This document shows positions 43,936-52,731 of a stretch of 64,000 nt of DNA, piece after piece; within the stretch, counting starts at the first letter, position 1; each line of letters begins with the position of its first letter. Both the position numbers and the translations under genes were made by a program. The stretch lies in assembly GCF_014773365.1 (NCBI RefSeq), contig NZ_JACWUN010000013.1, forward strand, positions 1-64,000. Direction: 5' to 3'. The notes under the pieces were generated by a model. That model made no database searches and was not told the DNA's origin. It saw nothing but the letters and a program-made list of their open reading frames with translations. The stretch is from Pelovirga terrestris (lineage in GTDB: Bacteria; Desulfobacterota; Desulfuromonadia; Desulfuromonadales; Geopsychrobacteraceae).

Positions 43936-44334
43936 ATGGAAGTGATACTGAAACAATCCATCGAGCAATACCGGGTGATCATAGCGCACGCGCGCCATCT
44001 TGAACGCTTGTTGCAGAAGGCCGATCCGGAAGACCTGCAGACCTATACTGAGCGCTTGCAGCAGTTGCAGGACGCTGCCGGGGTCAACGATGAGCGCGTG
44101 TTTGAGCTGTATGCTGCTGATAGTGAATACTGGCAGCAGCACCCCCTGTTTATCGAGCGCAACGAACTGCTGGAGCAGATTGCTGAGTTGAATCATTTGC
44201 TATTGCCAAGAATTCGTGGGATCATGGCGGTCATTGCCAGCGAGTTGGCGCAAATCAAGAGCGGCCGTACTGCCGTTGCCGGTTATCATCGGCCTGTCAG
44301 CAAACTCCCCGTCGCCGCACGAGGGGTCGGGTAA
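43936..44334 (+). CDS. Small helical flagellar protein, probably FliT-like chaperone
   Basis: 132 residues with acagga upstream, 51 nt after fliS. It is all-helical and charged (IEQYRVIIAHARHLERLLQK, RNELLEQIAELNHLLLPRIR), with no membrane segment. Position after fliS and size fit FliT, the FliD chaperone, but the sequence of that family is weakly conserved, so the call rests mostly on context. A terminator follows at 44372. Confidence 0.65.
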   Translation: MEVILKQSIEQYRVIIAHARHLERLLQKADPEDLQTYTERLQQLQDAAGVNDERVFELYAADSEYWQQHPLFIERNELLEQIAELNHLLLPRIRGIMAVIASELAQIKSGRTAVAGYHRPVSKLPVAARGVG

Positions 44335-44371
44335 TGTCGTCGGAAACCTGATAGCCGCGTGATGAACACCG

Positions 44372-44421
44372 AAAATCCAGTAGTTATTCTTGTTGAGAGA
44401 TTGAACTAACTGGATTTTTTG
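44372..44421 (+). terminator. Terminator after the fliD operon
   Basis: aaaatccagtagtt and aactaactggatttt pair with one bulged base, followed by T residues. It ends the fliD-fliS-fliT operon. Beyond it, 44475-44491 holds a small palindrome (ctaaatt-ctg-aatttag) in an AT-rich stretch that is the probable promoter region of the PilZ genes. Confidence 0.75.
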
Positions 44422-44507
44422 TTGGCTCCTGACTCCTGAATTCTGTATTCTTTCTTACTTCTATATTATATATTCTAAATTCTGAATTTAGAGAAAAGTG
44501 CCACGCC

Positions 44508-45173
44508 ATGTCTGTACTCGATCATCTCCGGGATTACCGCGTCGTCAAGGCCACTCTGCCCCTTGAGGGGGGAAAGCATGTCCATCGGGACGGGGTCGCC
44601 CGGTTAACCTCTGGGCTGCAGTTTGAAATCACTTTTCTGCCCGATCAACTGGAACAACTTGCCCTCGATAAGGAAACAACCTGTCTGATCAGGCTTGATG
44701 TCGCCGGTGAACATCAGTCGATTACTGCGCGGATTGTTGATCAGCCGACACCTGAGCGGTTGCTGCTGGAGCAGGTTGAGAGCTTTGTTCATAAGCAGAA
44801 GCGTGAGTACTTCCGGATTGATGCCGATCTGTCGGTGAGCTATTGGGTGATCGATGAGGCCAATCCGGTGGCCAGTTCGGTGGCCTCTTCGGTGAATATC
44901 AGCGGAGGCGGTATTCGCCTGCCGGTGACGCAGAAATTGCTCGAGGGGGCGCGCGTTGGCTTTGAAATCGTCATTGATGAGCCGGCGGCAGTGATCGCAT
45001 GTGTCGGTGAAGTCGTAGCGTATTACGACAACGGAGATGGGCCGACGGCGGCCTTTAAATTTATCGGGTTGGAAGAAGAGGATCAGGACGCTATTGTCTC
45101 CTTTTGCCTCGCTGAACAGCGTAAGCAGTTGCGTCTCAAGGTCAAGGTGATTGGCCCCCCTTTACAGGAATAG
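44508..45173 (+). CDS. PilZ-domain c-di-GMP binding protein
   Basis: 221 residues. An N-terminal YcgR-like β domain (~1-95) precedes a PilZ domain with both c-di-GMP motifs: RxxxR in QKREYFRIDA and NxSxxG in VNISGGGIRL. It probably senses c-di-GMP and acts on the flagellar motor or another effector. A close paralogue begins 9 nt after its stop. Flagellar neighbours on both sides support a motility role. Confidence 0.9.
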   Translation: MSVLDHLRDYRVVKATLPLEGGKHVHRDGVARLTSGLQFEITFLPDQLEQLALDKETTCLIRLDVAGEHQSITARIVDQPTPERLLLEQVESFVHKQKREYFRIDADLSVSYWVIDEANPVASSVASSVNISGGGIRLPVTQKLLEGARVGFEIVIDEPAAVIACVGEVVAYYDNGDGPTAAFKFIGLEEEDQDAIVSFCLAEQRKQLRLKVKVIGPPLQE

Positions 45174-45182
45174 TGCGATCGC

Positions 45183-45839
45183 ATGTCGATTCTTGACCAT
45201 CTTGACGATTACCGTGTGGTAAAAATTACCCTGCCCATTGAGGGGGGTGCTGTCGCTCAACTCGATGCCGTGGCGCGGGTGACCAACGCGCCACAATTTG
45301 AAGTCATTTTTTTAAAAGGGCAGCTCAAGGAACAGGCCCTTGACCCCACCGTGTTATGCCGCCTCGCCTTTGACGTTGCCGGTGCCATCAAATCGATCCA
45401 GGCCCGTATTGATCATCAACCGGCCGCTGACAAGCTGGTGCTGGAGCTGGTGGAGTCTTTTTCCTATCTGCAGAAGCGTGAGTATTTCCGGGTCGATGCC
45501 GAGCTGGTAATCAGCTGGTGGCGGGTGGAGGATGAGGATGCTGCCCTCAACACGGTGCAGAGCATGGCTAATATCAGTGGTGGCGGAGTCCGTTTTCCGG
45601 TTGCTGAAAAAGTCGAGCGCGGCGAGCGGATCGGAATGAACATTCTGCTCCATGTCGATAAGCCGGTGATTGAGTGTGTTGGTGAAGTGGTCGGAAGTTA
45701 TCTCCTTGGCCGTGACCATTCCCTGGCACTGAAGTTTATTGCCATTGAACATGATGACCGCGATGAGATTGTTGCCTTTTGTCTGGCCGAACAACGTCGC
45801 CAACTGCGCCTCAAAGTTCAGGTGCTGGATAGTTTGTAA
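45183..45839 (+). CDS. PilZ-domain c-di-GMP binding protein, tandem paralogue
   Basis: 218 residues, similar to the preceding protein over the whole length (both start MS-LDHL.DYRVVK and end AEQR.QLRLKV). The motifs RxxxR (KREYFRVDA) and NxSxxG (ANISGGGVRF) are intact. The pair arose by tandem duplication; differences in the N-terminal domain suggest different partners or affinities. Confidence 0.9.
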   Translation: MSILDHLDDYRVVKITLPIEGGAVAQLDAVARVTNAPQFEVIFLKGQLKEQALDPTVLCRLAFDVAGAIKSIQARIDHQPAADKLVLELVESFSYLQKREYFRVDAELVISWWRVEDEDAALNTVQSMANISGGGVRFPVAEKVERGERIGMNILLHVDKPVIECVGEVVGSYLLGRDHSLALKFIAIEHDDRDEIVAFCLAEQRRQLRLKVQVLDSL

Positions 45840-45888
45840 CTTCCAGAATATAGAGAGTACAGTTCTGGGCCCGTCTGGCCGGCGCCAG

Positions 45889-46227
45889 TCAGTAAGTTTG
45901 TACCAGTTCTTTCAGCAGCGGTTTGATGGTGGGTATGTCCGTGTTTGCTGAGTCCCAGACAGATCCCATATCAACCCCGAAATATTGATGGATAAGGATG
46001 TCTCGCATTCCGGCCATATCCTTCCAGGGGATGTCTGGGTTCCGGTCCCGGGTGTCCATGGAGATATTTTTGGTAGCCTCACCTAAAATTTCTAATTGAC
46101 GGATAACTGCATCCTGATGCATGCGTGATGTAAGAAAATCATCATAAGCAATGCCAGCCAGGTAGGTCTCAATCTGGTTAATGGCATCAATAATATGTAA
46201 CAGATAGGCGTGATCGTCCCGGCTCAT
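45889..46227 (-). CDS. hepT: HepT-type HEPN toxin (complete)
   Basis: 112 residues, ATG overlapping the mntA stop by 4 nt. DUF86/HEPN fold with the RX4HXY motif in MRDILIHQYFG. The C-terminal part (VDMGSVWDSANTDIPTIKPL) is present, unlike the truncated copy at 28110. HepT is an RNase that is inactivated by MntA, which adds AMP to the motif Tyr (established for the family). Confidence 0.9.
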   Translation of the reverse strand: MSRDDHAYLLHIIDAINQIETYLAGIAYDDFLTSRMHQDAVIRQLEILGEATKNISMDTRDRNPDIPWKDMAGMRDILIHQYFGVDMGSVWDSANTDIPTIKPLLKELVQTY

Positions 46228-46511
46228 TGGTAGATAATCCGTTGCTGGGACTTGATGCTGTCAATCAGATAGGGGCTGATAGCTGCCTCTGTCAGCAAAT
46301 CCACCTCAAGACCCAAAGCTTCTGTTAGTTCGCGGCGGATGCGTGCCAGGGTCATCAGGCTTTTTCTTTCTGAAAAATTCACCAACAGATCAAGATCGCT
46401 GGCAGGTGTGGCTTCGTTCCGGGCGTAGGATCCAAAAATCCCCACTTGTGTGGCCCCGTATTGCCGGAGAATGCTGATGAGTTGTTGTTCCATCTCTGGA
46501 TTGGTTTTCAT
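46224..46511 (-). CDS. mntA: MntA-type nucleotidyltransferase antitoxin
   Basis: 95 residues from ATG 46511 (starts at 46547 and 46493 are alternatives; all ribosome binding sites are weak). Signature GIFGSYARNEATPASDLDLL gives the GSx10DxD site. Overlap with hepT indicates one operon. The pair is intact and is unrelated at sequence level to the mntA copies in the island beyond the family motifs. Confidence 0.88.
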   Translation of the reverse strand: MKTNPEMEQQLISILRQYGATQVGIFGSYARNEATPASDLDLLVNFSERKSLMTLARIRRELTEALGLEVDLLTEAAISPYLIDSIKSQQRIIYQ

Positions 46512-46604
46512 AGCTGCGCCGCTTAATATGATGTGAGTGATTCCCATACGTTACTTAGCGTTTGCCAAGTATAGCAACCACTATCAACAGAGTACAGCGT
46601 TAAA

Positions 46605-47624
46605 CTAAATCCGTCCTGCCATTGCCAGGTTGCCGGTCACGTTTCCCACCAGATTGCCTGAGTTAAACCGCGAACAAAAATCCCCTGTCACATCAGCAGG
46701 CAGTGATTCCGTGCCGTGCCAGATTTCCGTGCGGTTGCGCCCGTTACGCTTGGCGCGGTAGAGGGCCTGGTCGGCCTGTTCAATCATCAGCTCAACCTTG
46801 CCGCGATTCATGTCGGACGAGCTGCCGATGCCGATACTGACCGTCACCGGCTGGTGCTCTTGCGGCAGTTGGCGTGACATACCGGCAATAGTACGATGGA
46901 TGCGTCGGGCGAGGATCTCGGCTTCGCGCGCGGCGGTGTCGGGTAGAATCACGGCAAACTCTTCGCCGCCATAGCGACAGCAGATATCGGCATCGCGCGA
47001 TGATTTTTTAATCGCAGCTGCGACCTGCTGGAGGATATGGTCGCCGGCCTGATGGCCGTGGATGTCGTTCACTTGCTTGAAGTGATCCAGATCGATGAGC
47101 AGCAGCGAATAGGGGCTTTGCGTGCGGCGACTGCGGGCCATGGCCTGGGTCATGCTCAAATCAAAGGTGGCGCGGTTGCCAATCCGGGTCAAGGGATCGG
47201 TCAGAGCCATGCGCTGCAGTTCTTCCTGGGCATCGTGCAGTTCGCGCAGCCGTTCCCAGCGCTGCAGGTGGCGCTTGATGCGGGCACTGAGTTCCTGCTG
47301 ATCGATCTGCAGTTGCACGGCGTCGCTGGCGCCGAGTTCAAAGCCGGTAAGTACGCTCTGCTGGTCGTCAGCGAAGGCAATCAGCGGCAGATCATGCCAC
47401 TTTTTTTGGGCCTGCAGCCGGTTGATCCAACTATTTTCCGGGTGCAAGCGATTAACCGTCCAGCAGATCATATCGGCCGGCGCGCTTTTCAGGCGCCGAA
47501 ACAGATCGGCAATGGTAGCAATGGGGGTGATCTTGCTGAACAGGCCGGTTGCTGTCAGCTGCTTGACGATTTGCGTTTGCTGATTCGTGTCGTGAGCCAT
47601 GACCAGGGCAGTTGCGTTCTTCAT
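46605..47624 (-). CDS. Diguanylate cyclase with a degenerate receiver
   Basis: 339 residues from ATG 47624 (aaagg upstream); ATG 47651 also in frame. The N-terminal ~130 residues have receiver-like folding (ATALVMAHDTNQQTQIVKQL, LPLIAFADDQQS) but MICWTVNR replaces the phospho-acceptor strand, so normal phosphorylation is unlikely. The GGDEF domain has an active GGEEF motif and an RxxD inhibitory site (RDAD) five residues before it. It makes c-di-GMP, which the adjacent PilZ proteins could sense. Confidence 0.92.
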   Translation of the reverse strand: MKNATALVMAHDTNQQTQIVKQLTATGLFSKITPIATIADLFRRLKSAPADMICWTVNRLHPENSWINRLQAQKKWHDLPLIAFADDQQSVLTGFELGASDAVQLQIDQQELSARIKRHLQRWERLRELHDAQEELQRMALTDPLTRIGNRATFDLSMTQAMARSRRTQSPYSLLLIDLDHFKQVNDIHGHQAGDHILQQVAAAIKKSSRDADICCRYGGEEFAVILPDTAAREAEILARRIHRTIAGMSRQLPQEHQPVTVSIGIGSSSDMNRGKVELMIEQADQALYRAKRNGRNRTEIWHGTESLPADVTGDFCSRFNSGNLVGNVTGNLAMAGRI

Positions 47625-47873
47625 AGGGCGGCCTTTATTCGATGCGTTCATTACAATATCAATATCAGTGTATGTCAGGCTTTTCGGGTAGTGCTGAAAA
47701 AGTCTTTAGCTTTTTTCATCCTTATGCGAACCTTATGCCAGTTTTTATTATGCTGTTATTTCGGGATGTTCTGTCGGCGCTTGATGTTTTTTTGACGGTC
47801 TGTTGACGTTGGAACACCTCGACAGGGTCAATGTCACTGATTTGACAAGTCGATTCGGGTCTTTGTTCAATCT

Positions 47874-47965
47874 TTAGCCGCCAAGACTCAAAGAGCACCA
47901 AGAAGAGCGAGCCTGAGATCAGTTTTTATTGTTTTTCTCGGTGGACTTTGTGCCTTGATGGCTAA
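47874..47965. repeat. Dispersed CCACCAAG-type inverted element, copy 2
   Basis: ttagccgccaagactcaaag and ctttgtgccttgatggctaa form the inverted ends. It fills part of the 390-bp region between the divergent cyclase and fliK genes; the rest of that region (47625-47873, 47966-48014) shows nothing else I can name. Confidence 0.65.
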
Positions 47966-48014
47966 ACAGCGATTTTTCCTTTGATGCTGAGGGTAAAAGA
48001 CCGATAATAACCGG

Positions 48015-49844
48015 ATGGTCATCACCTCGATCCCTTCTCCAGCTAATCTGTTTCTGTTTCCTGCGCTGCCAACCGTCAGTACGGCCTCTGGTGTTGCCGC
48101 CGGTTTGCGCCCGGAACAGCTGGTGCGTGCTCTGGTCGTTGCGACCGAGGCGCGGGATGAGGTGCTGCTTGAAATTGGCAAGGAGCGCTTCCGTCCGGTA
48201 GGTGCCCGCCCGTTGCAGCCCGGTCAGGTGCTGGATTTACGCATTGTCCAGACCGCACCGCGGCTGGAGGCGCTGGTAGTGACTAATCGTCTGCAGGAGC
48301 AGTTAGCGGTGCGCTTGCCGGTCTTATCGCAGCCGTTTGACTGGTCCGGTCTGCTGGCGCGCTTGCAGCACCCGGCAACGTTCCAGCACTTACGGCCGGC
48401 AGAACAGACCCTGATCCATCAGCTGCGCCAGTTGCTCGGCCCCGCACCGGGAGCTGTTGCTCCGTTGCAAGAGCGAGTCGATCAGTTGGTCGCGCAACTG
48501 CGTGGGTTGCGGCAGGACGGTGAATTTTTTGGTCGTCCTGCAGCGCTACAATCTGCTGCTGCGCCACCTGGCCCTGTCGCTCTGCCGGCACCAAACTCTG
48601 CCGCGCTGGTGGCCACCACAGAACAGTCACGACTACTGGTTCAGCTGTTGGGGCGCTTGCAGGCACAATTGGTGCCTTTGGTCGAGCTGGGCGGCGAGAG
48701 GATGTCAAAAGATTGGCAGAGAGCCACCACCGAGGTTTTTGTCCAGTTGCGTCAATATGCTGACATCCGCTCCCTGCCGGCACTGCGGACCCCGGAATGG
48801 ACGCAGGCACTCCAATTGCTCCGTCACCATCCGGGAGTAACCGAACAGATTGCCGAGCAGGCAACAAAACTACTGGAACAACTCAAGCAACCAACGGGGA
48901 CAACACTAGTAGCGCCAACCCTGGTGCCCTCTGCTCCCCAAACCTCCACTGCCCAGCTGGTTGCGCCCAATTCCCCTATGCCCCTGTCACTCCCGCCGCC
49001 ACAGCAGGATGTTTATCGGGCGTTGCAACCCTTATTGCAGGAACTCAAAACCCTGCTGGGGGTCGGTAGCGATGCCCCACGCCTGACCCCGGCGCTGAAT
49101 GCCCCCCTGACGCCTGATCTGCTCGGGAAAATTGACGGACTGACTACCCAGATCCATCAACTGCTGACCCGCGAAGGGGTTGCGCCCCTGTTACAGCAGG
49201 GGCTGCAATTGGTGGCGATCCAGTTGCAGCAACTAACGGCAGCCCCCCCGGTTCCGGCCCAGGGTGAGGCGTTGGGGCTGTTGTCCCAGTTTTTCGGTCT
49301 GCACCTTGAGCGCGAGCTGCTGCTGGGCAAACAAAAACAGGCGCTGGCGAACCTCAAGCAGACCTTGTTGACCCTGCAGCAGAAAAGTGGTGAGGATCTG
49401 CGTGAGCCGCTCCAACGCATTGAGTTATTTCAGCTGTGTAAAGCCCGCTTGAGTGAGTCGCAATTACAATTTCTCCCTTTGCCGCTGGTGGGTTTGAGTG
49501 ATGGGTACCTGGTTGCCGGCCGCCGCGAGACCGAAGAGCAAGAACATTCTTCCCAACATCAACAGAAGGAAGTACAGATTTCTCTGTCGTTACGTCTCTC
49601 CAGCCTTGGTAGTATGCGGGTTGATCTGACCGTGCTGCCCGACCAGGGGTTGGTGGTGCGTCTGGCGTGTGAGGATCGCCACAAGATGGACTACCTCAAG
49701 GGGTGCGAAGAAGAACTCACCGGTGCCCTGACCCAGATGAAGCTCAGGCAGATTCACTATAGTGCTGATGTCCGCCACCCACTGAACCAACTGCAGCAAG
49801 CGCTATTGCCACACCAGACCACCTTGCTCGATACGAGGGCCTGA
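48015..49844 (+). CDS. fliK: FliK-type flagellar hook-length control protein
   Basis: 609 residues. The long Gln/Leu/Pro-rich body is typical of FliK rulers. A folded C-terminal domain at ~500-595 (ISLSLRLSSLGSMRVDLTVL, LVVRLACEDRHKMDYLKGCE) resembles the hook-length control domain that triggers the export switch. No clear ribosome binding site precedes ATG 48015. The next gene, overlapping by 1 nt, encodes an FlhB-C-like protein, the known functional partner of FliK in substrate switching. Confidence 0.8.
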   Translation: MVITSIPSPANLFLFPALPTVSTASGVAAGLRPEQLVRALVVATEARDEVLLEIGKERFRPVGARPLQPGQVLDLRIVQTAPRLEALVVTNRLQEQLAVRLPVLSQPFDWSGLLARLQHPATFQHLRPAEQTLIHQLRQLLGPAPGAVAPLQERVDQLVAQLRGLRQDGEFFGRPAALQSAAAPPGPVALPAPNSAALVATTEQSRLLVQLLGRLQAQLVPLVELGGERMSKDWQRATTEVFVQLRQYADIRSLPALRTPEWTQALQLLRHHPGVTEQIAEQATKLLEQLKQPTGTTLVAPTLVPSAPQTSTAQLVAPNSPMPLSLPPPQQDVYRALQPLLQELKTLLGVGSDAPRLTPALNAPLTPDLLGKIDGLTTQIHQLLTREGVAPLLQQGLQLVAIQLQQLTAAPPVPAQGEALGLLSQFFGLHLERELLLGKQKQALANLKQTLLTLQQKSGEDLREPLQRIELFQLCKARLSESQLQFLPLPLVGLSDGYLVAGRRETEEQEHSSQHQQKEVQISLSLRLSSLGSMRVDLTVLPDQGLVVRLACEDRHKMDYLKGCEEELTGALTQMKLRQIHYSADVRHPLNQLQQALLPHQTTLLDTRA

Positions 49845-50131
49845 TGACCAGAAACACGCAACCACTGCGGGCTGTTGCCCTGCAGTACGACCAGAAACCC
49901 CTCGCCGCTCCCAGGGTGGTGGCGGCCGGGCAGGGGGACTTTGCCCAACGCATTGTTGCCGCTGCCAGGGCAGCCGGGGTCGATATTGTTGAAGATCCCG
50001 ATCTGCTGGAGGTGCTGGGCCGGGTGCCGGTGGGGGAGGATATTCCGCCTGAGTTGTTTCAGGCGGTGGCTGAGATTCTCGCCTTTTTGTACCGGGTCAA
50101 TGGCCGCTTCGGGGTCGAAGAGGGGGATTGA
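49844..50131 (+). CDS. FlhB C-terminal-domain-like protein
   Basis: 95 residues overlapping the fliK stop (TGATG). It matches the cytoplasmic tail of FlhB: AVALQYDQKPLAAPRVVAAG QGDFAQRIVAAA, DPDLLEVLGRVPVGEDIPPE. The autocleavage NPTH segment lies upstream in full FlhB and is absent here, so this resembles the secreted/post-cleavage half as a stand-alone protein (FhlB/YlqH-like). It may substitute for cleaved FlhB-C in specificity switching together with FliK. Confidence 0.85.
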   Translation: MTRNTQPLRAVALQYDQKPLAAPRVVAAGQGDFAQRIVAAARAAGVDIVEDPDLLEVLGRVPVGEDIPPELFQAVAEILAFLYRVNGRFGVEEGD

Positions 50132-50180
50132 AAAATAACTTTACAGGCTCAATTTGGTTGGTGTATCTTCCCTGTTTCGC

Positions 50181-50268
<88 letters not shown>

Positions 50269-50355
50269 GATTTCAAACGGCTGAAAAATCCTCATCTGCT
50301 GCGTTTTGTTGTTTGACATTATCGATACGAGTTTGGATGTGTTGCCGGTAGAAGT

Positions 50356-50456
50356 GACAGCCGGGTCCTGCGCAACAGGCGGCCGTAAACCCCGTCAGGC
50401 CCGGAAGGGAGCAGCGGTAGCGGTTTGAATGTGTGCCGCGGGGGTGCCCGGCTGTC
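50356..50456 (+). ncRNA. ffs: Signal recognition particle RNA, small bacterial type
   Basis: About 100 nt closed by gacagccggg (50356-50365) and cccggctgtc (50447-50456). The conserved apical region ccgtcaggcccggaaggg and gcagcggtag contains the GGAA tetraloop and the Ffh-binding internal loops. Together with Ffh it targets membrane proteins. It lies 48 nt before dnaX. Confidence 0.95.
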
Positions 50457-50503
50457 TCTTGTATCGGCAATTTTTTTCTCCTTCCTCTGAAATAGGGTAT
50501 TTC

Positions 50504-52228
50504 ATGTCGTACCTGGTTCTGGCGCGCAAGTGGCGTCCACAGCTGTTCGACGATCTGGTCGGGCAGGAGCACGTCAGCCAAACCCTGAAAAACGCCATCA
50601 CCACCGATCGGGTGCATCACGCCTTCCTCTTTACCGGTGCGCGCGGGGTTGGTAAAACCTCGGCAGCGCGGATCTTCGCCAAGGCCCTGAATTGTCAACA
50701 GGGAGTAACCACCACCCCGTGCGGCACCTGTTCGTCCTGTGTTGAAATCACCTCCGGACAAGGGATTGATGTCCTCGAAATCGATGGCGCCTCCCACAAT
50801 GGCGTCGATGATATCCGCGAGCTGCGCGATGCGGTGCGCTACCTGCCGTCCCAGGGTCGCTATAAGATTATTATTATCGATGAAGTGCATATGCTCTCCA
50901 ACAGTGCATTTAATGCCTTGTTGAAGACCCTCGAAGAACCACCTGCCCACGTCAAGTTTATTTTTGCCACCACCGAACCTCATAAAATTCCCGTCACCAT
51001 TCTGTCACGCTGCCAGCGGTTTGATTTCAGGAAAATCGGCATCGCGGCGGTACAGGCACGCTTGCGCTACATCGCCGGCGAAGAGGAAATCACCATTAGT
51101 GACATCGGTCTGGCCGCTATTGCCCGTCACGGTGGCGGCAGTATGCGCGATGCCCTGTCGGCTTTTGATCAGGTGATTGCCTGCTGTGGCAATGAGGTGG
51201 CGGACGAGCCGGTGCAGCAGATTCTCGGCCAGGTCAGCAGCCAGCTGTTGCTCGATACCCTGGCCGCCATTGTCGAACGCGATCCCCCCAAACTGTTGAG
51301 GCTGGTGGCGCAGATCGATGATCTGGGCCACTCGTTCCGTCAGTTCTGTCACCAGCTGGTGGCGCTGGTACGCGGTCTGGTGATTCTCAAAGTGATCGCC
51401 CAGCCGGGTGAACTGCTCGATGTCAGTGAAGGGGAACTGGCCGAGTTGCGGCGCCTGGCCGAGCCCCGCCCCCTCGATGAATTTCAGCGGATACTGGCGT
51501 TTTTGCTTAAGACTGAAGCCGAGTTGGCGACGTCCTCTTTCTCCCGGCTGACCATGGAAGTGGCGTTGGTCAAGCTGGCAACGCTGCCCACCGGAATTGA
51601 TGTCGCGACCTTGATCCAGCGCCTGGAACGTCTGGAGAAAAAATTGCTGGCGCGGGTTGATTATTCTGCCCCCGCAGCGGTTGCCCCACCAGTGGTCAGC
51701 GAGGGTCACGGCGCGGCGCCTGCTGCTGTGAGCACGAGCCACGGTGCTGATCTTCCTCCCGAGCCACCGCCGCTACCGGAGGAGCCGGAGGAAAAAAAGC
51801 CTGATGCTCAGCCGGCTGAGGAGCAATCCGCAGGGAGCTGGGCAGGACTGGTAGCCTTTGTTAGAAATCGGCAGCGCCCGCGCATCTCATCGTTGTTGGA
51901 ACAGGCCAGCCTGTTGACCCTGGAATTGCCACTGTTGCGCATCGCCATGCCGGCCAAGTTTTTTGGGCTGGCCGATAGTGAGATGCAGCAGAATCTGCAG
52001 GGGTTGGCGGCGGAATATTTTTCTGTGCCGGTAACAATCGAGATGATCAAGGGAGCTCATGGAGAAGCCCAGCCCCCATCACTGCATGAGGAACGTGAGC
52101 GTCAGGAGACGGATCGCCAACGCAAGCTGCGCGAGAACGCCCTCGAACATCCACTGGTGAAATCGGCGCTGGAGATCTTTGGCGGCACGGTTGAGAAGGT
52201 GACACCCATCGATAAGGGTTTTGTCTAA
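50504..52228 (+). CDS. dnaX: DNA polymerase III subunits gamma and tau
   Basis: 574 residues from ATG 50504; an earlier in-frame ATG at 50429 lies within the SRP RNA and is rejected. Walker A GARGVGKTSAARIFAKAL, four zinc-site cysteines beginning CGTCSSC, Walker B IIIIDEVHML, sensor 1 TTEPHKIPVTILSRC. The hinge after ~400 is Pro/Glu-rich. A complete -1 frameshift signal lies at 51778-51820 and would yield a 433-residue gamma form. tau couples the replicative polymerases; gamma loads the clamp. The ybaB gene follows by 28 nt. Confidence 0.96.
   Translation: MSYLVLARKWRPQLFDDLVGQEHVSQTLKNAITTDRVHHAFLFTGARGVGKTSAARIFAKALNCQQGVTTTPCGTCSSCVEITSGQGIDVLEIDGASHNGVDDIRELRDAVRYLPSQGRYKIIIIDEVHMLSNSAFNALLKTLEEPPAHVKFIFATTEPHKIPVTILSRCQRFDFRKIGIAAVQARLRYIAGEEEITISDIGLAAIARHGGGSMRDALSAFDQVIACCGNEVADEPVQQILGQVSSQLLLDTLAAIVERDPPKLLRLVAQIDDLGHSFRQFCHQLVALVRGLVILKVIAQPGELLDVSEGELAELRRLAEPRPLDEFQRILAFLLKTEAELATSSFSRLTMEVALVKLATLPTGIDVATLIQRLERLEKKLLARVDYSAPAAVAPPVVSEGHGAAPAAVSTSHGADLPPEPPPLPEEPEEKKPDAQPAEEQSAGSWAGLVAFVRNRQRPRISSLLEQASLLTLELPLLRIAMPAKFFGLADSEMQQNLQGLAAEYFSVPVTIEMIKGAHGEAQPPSLHEERERQETDRQRKLRENALEHPLVKSALEIFGGTVEKVTPIDKGFV
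51778..51820 (+). promoter_or_regulatory. Programmed -1 ribosomal frameshift signal in dnaX
   Basis: A Shine-Dalgarno-like ggagg (51778-51782) lies 10 nt before the slippery heptamer A AAA AAG (51793-51799, in the dnaX frame gaa-aaa-aag). A hairpin ctcag-ccgg-ctgag begins 7 nt after it (51807-51820). Slipping back one base gives aaa-aaa-gcc-tga, so the product ends two codons later. All three elements match the layout of E. coli dnaX, where gamma is 431 residues; here gamma would be 433. Confidence 0.85.
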
Positions 52229-52256
52229 TTTACTCATTATTCATAAGGAGATTGTT

Positions 52257-52571
52257 ATGGCTAAGGGACTTGGTAACATCATGAAGCAGGCTCAGCAGAT
52301 GCAGGCAAAAATGGCCCGGATGCAGGAAGAGCTGGCCACCAAAGAGGTTGAAGCGACCGCCGGTGGAGGCATGGTGACTGCGCGGGTTAATGGCAAGCAG
52401 CAGTTGCTCGAGCTGAAAATTGAAAAAGCGGTGGTTGATCCTGAGGATGTTGAAATGCTCGAGGACCTGGTGATCGCGGCGGTTAATGAGGGGATGAAGA
52501 AGAGTCAGGAGATGGTACAGGAGGAGATGAGCAAGATTACCGGAGGGATGAATATCCCCGGGATGTTTTAG
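52257..52571 (+). CDS. ybaB: YbaB/EbfC nucleoid-associated protein
   Basis: 104 residues from ATG 52257 with aaggag upstream. Family pattern: LGNIMKQAQQMQAKMARMQE ELATKEVEATAGGGMV and the C-terminal EEMSKITGGMNIPGMF. The dimer binds DNA. It lies between dnaX and recR as in most bacteria. Intergenic 52572-52731 contains small inverted repeats (cctcaat/attgag; gtcgtttt/aaaacgac at 52663-52690) that may be a weak terminator. Confidence 0.95.
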   Translation: MAKGLGNIMKQAQQMQAKMARMQEELATKEVEATAGGGMVTARVNGKQQLLELKIEKAVVDPEDVEMLEDLVIAAVNEGMKKSQEMVQEEMSKITGGMNIPGMF

Positions 52572-52731
52572 CCTCAATAAAAAAAGATTGAGTTGATCCC
52601 TTTTTGCGTGGTAGAGTTCTTTTTGGTCAGACCAATGCGCCACCAATCTTTTTGGTCTCATTGTCGTTTTTTAGCGTCCCTGAAAACGACGTTATGAAAA
52701 GCACAAAGCGTTAGATTTCGGAGATAAAACT

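Noticed and set aside
50429-50503. N-terminal extension of DnaX from ATG 50429
   Set aside because: It lies within the SRP RNA gene, and the protein family begins at MSYLVLARKWRP.
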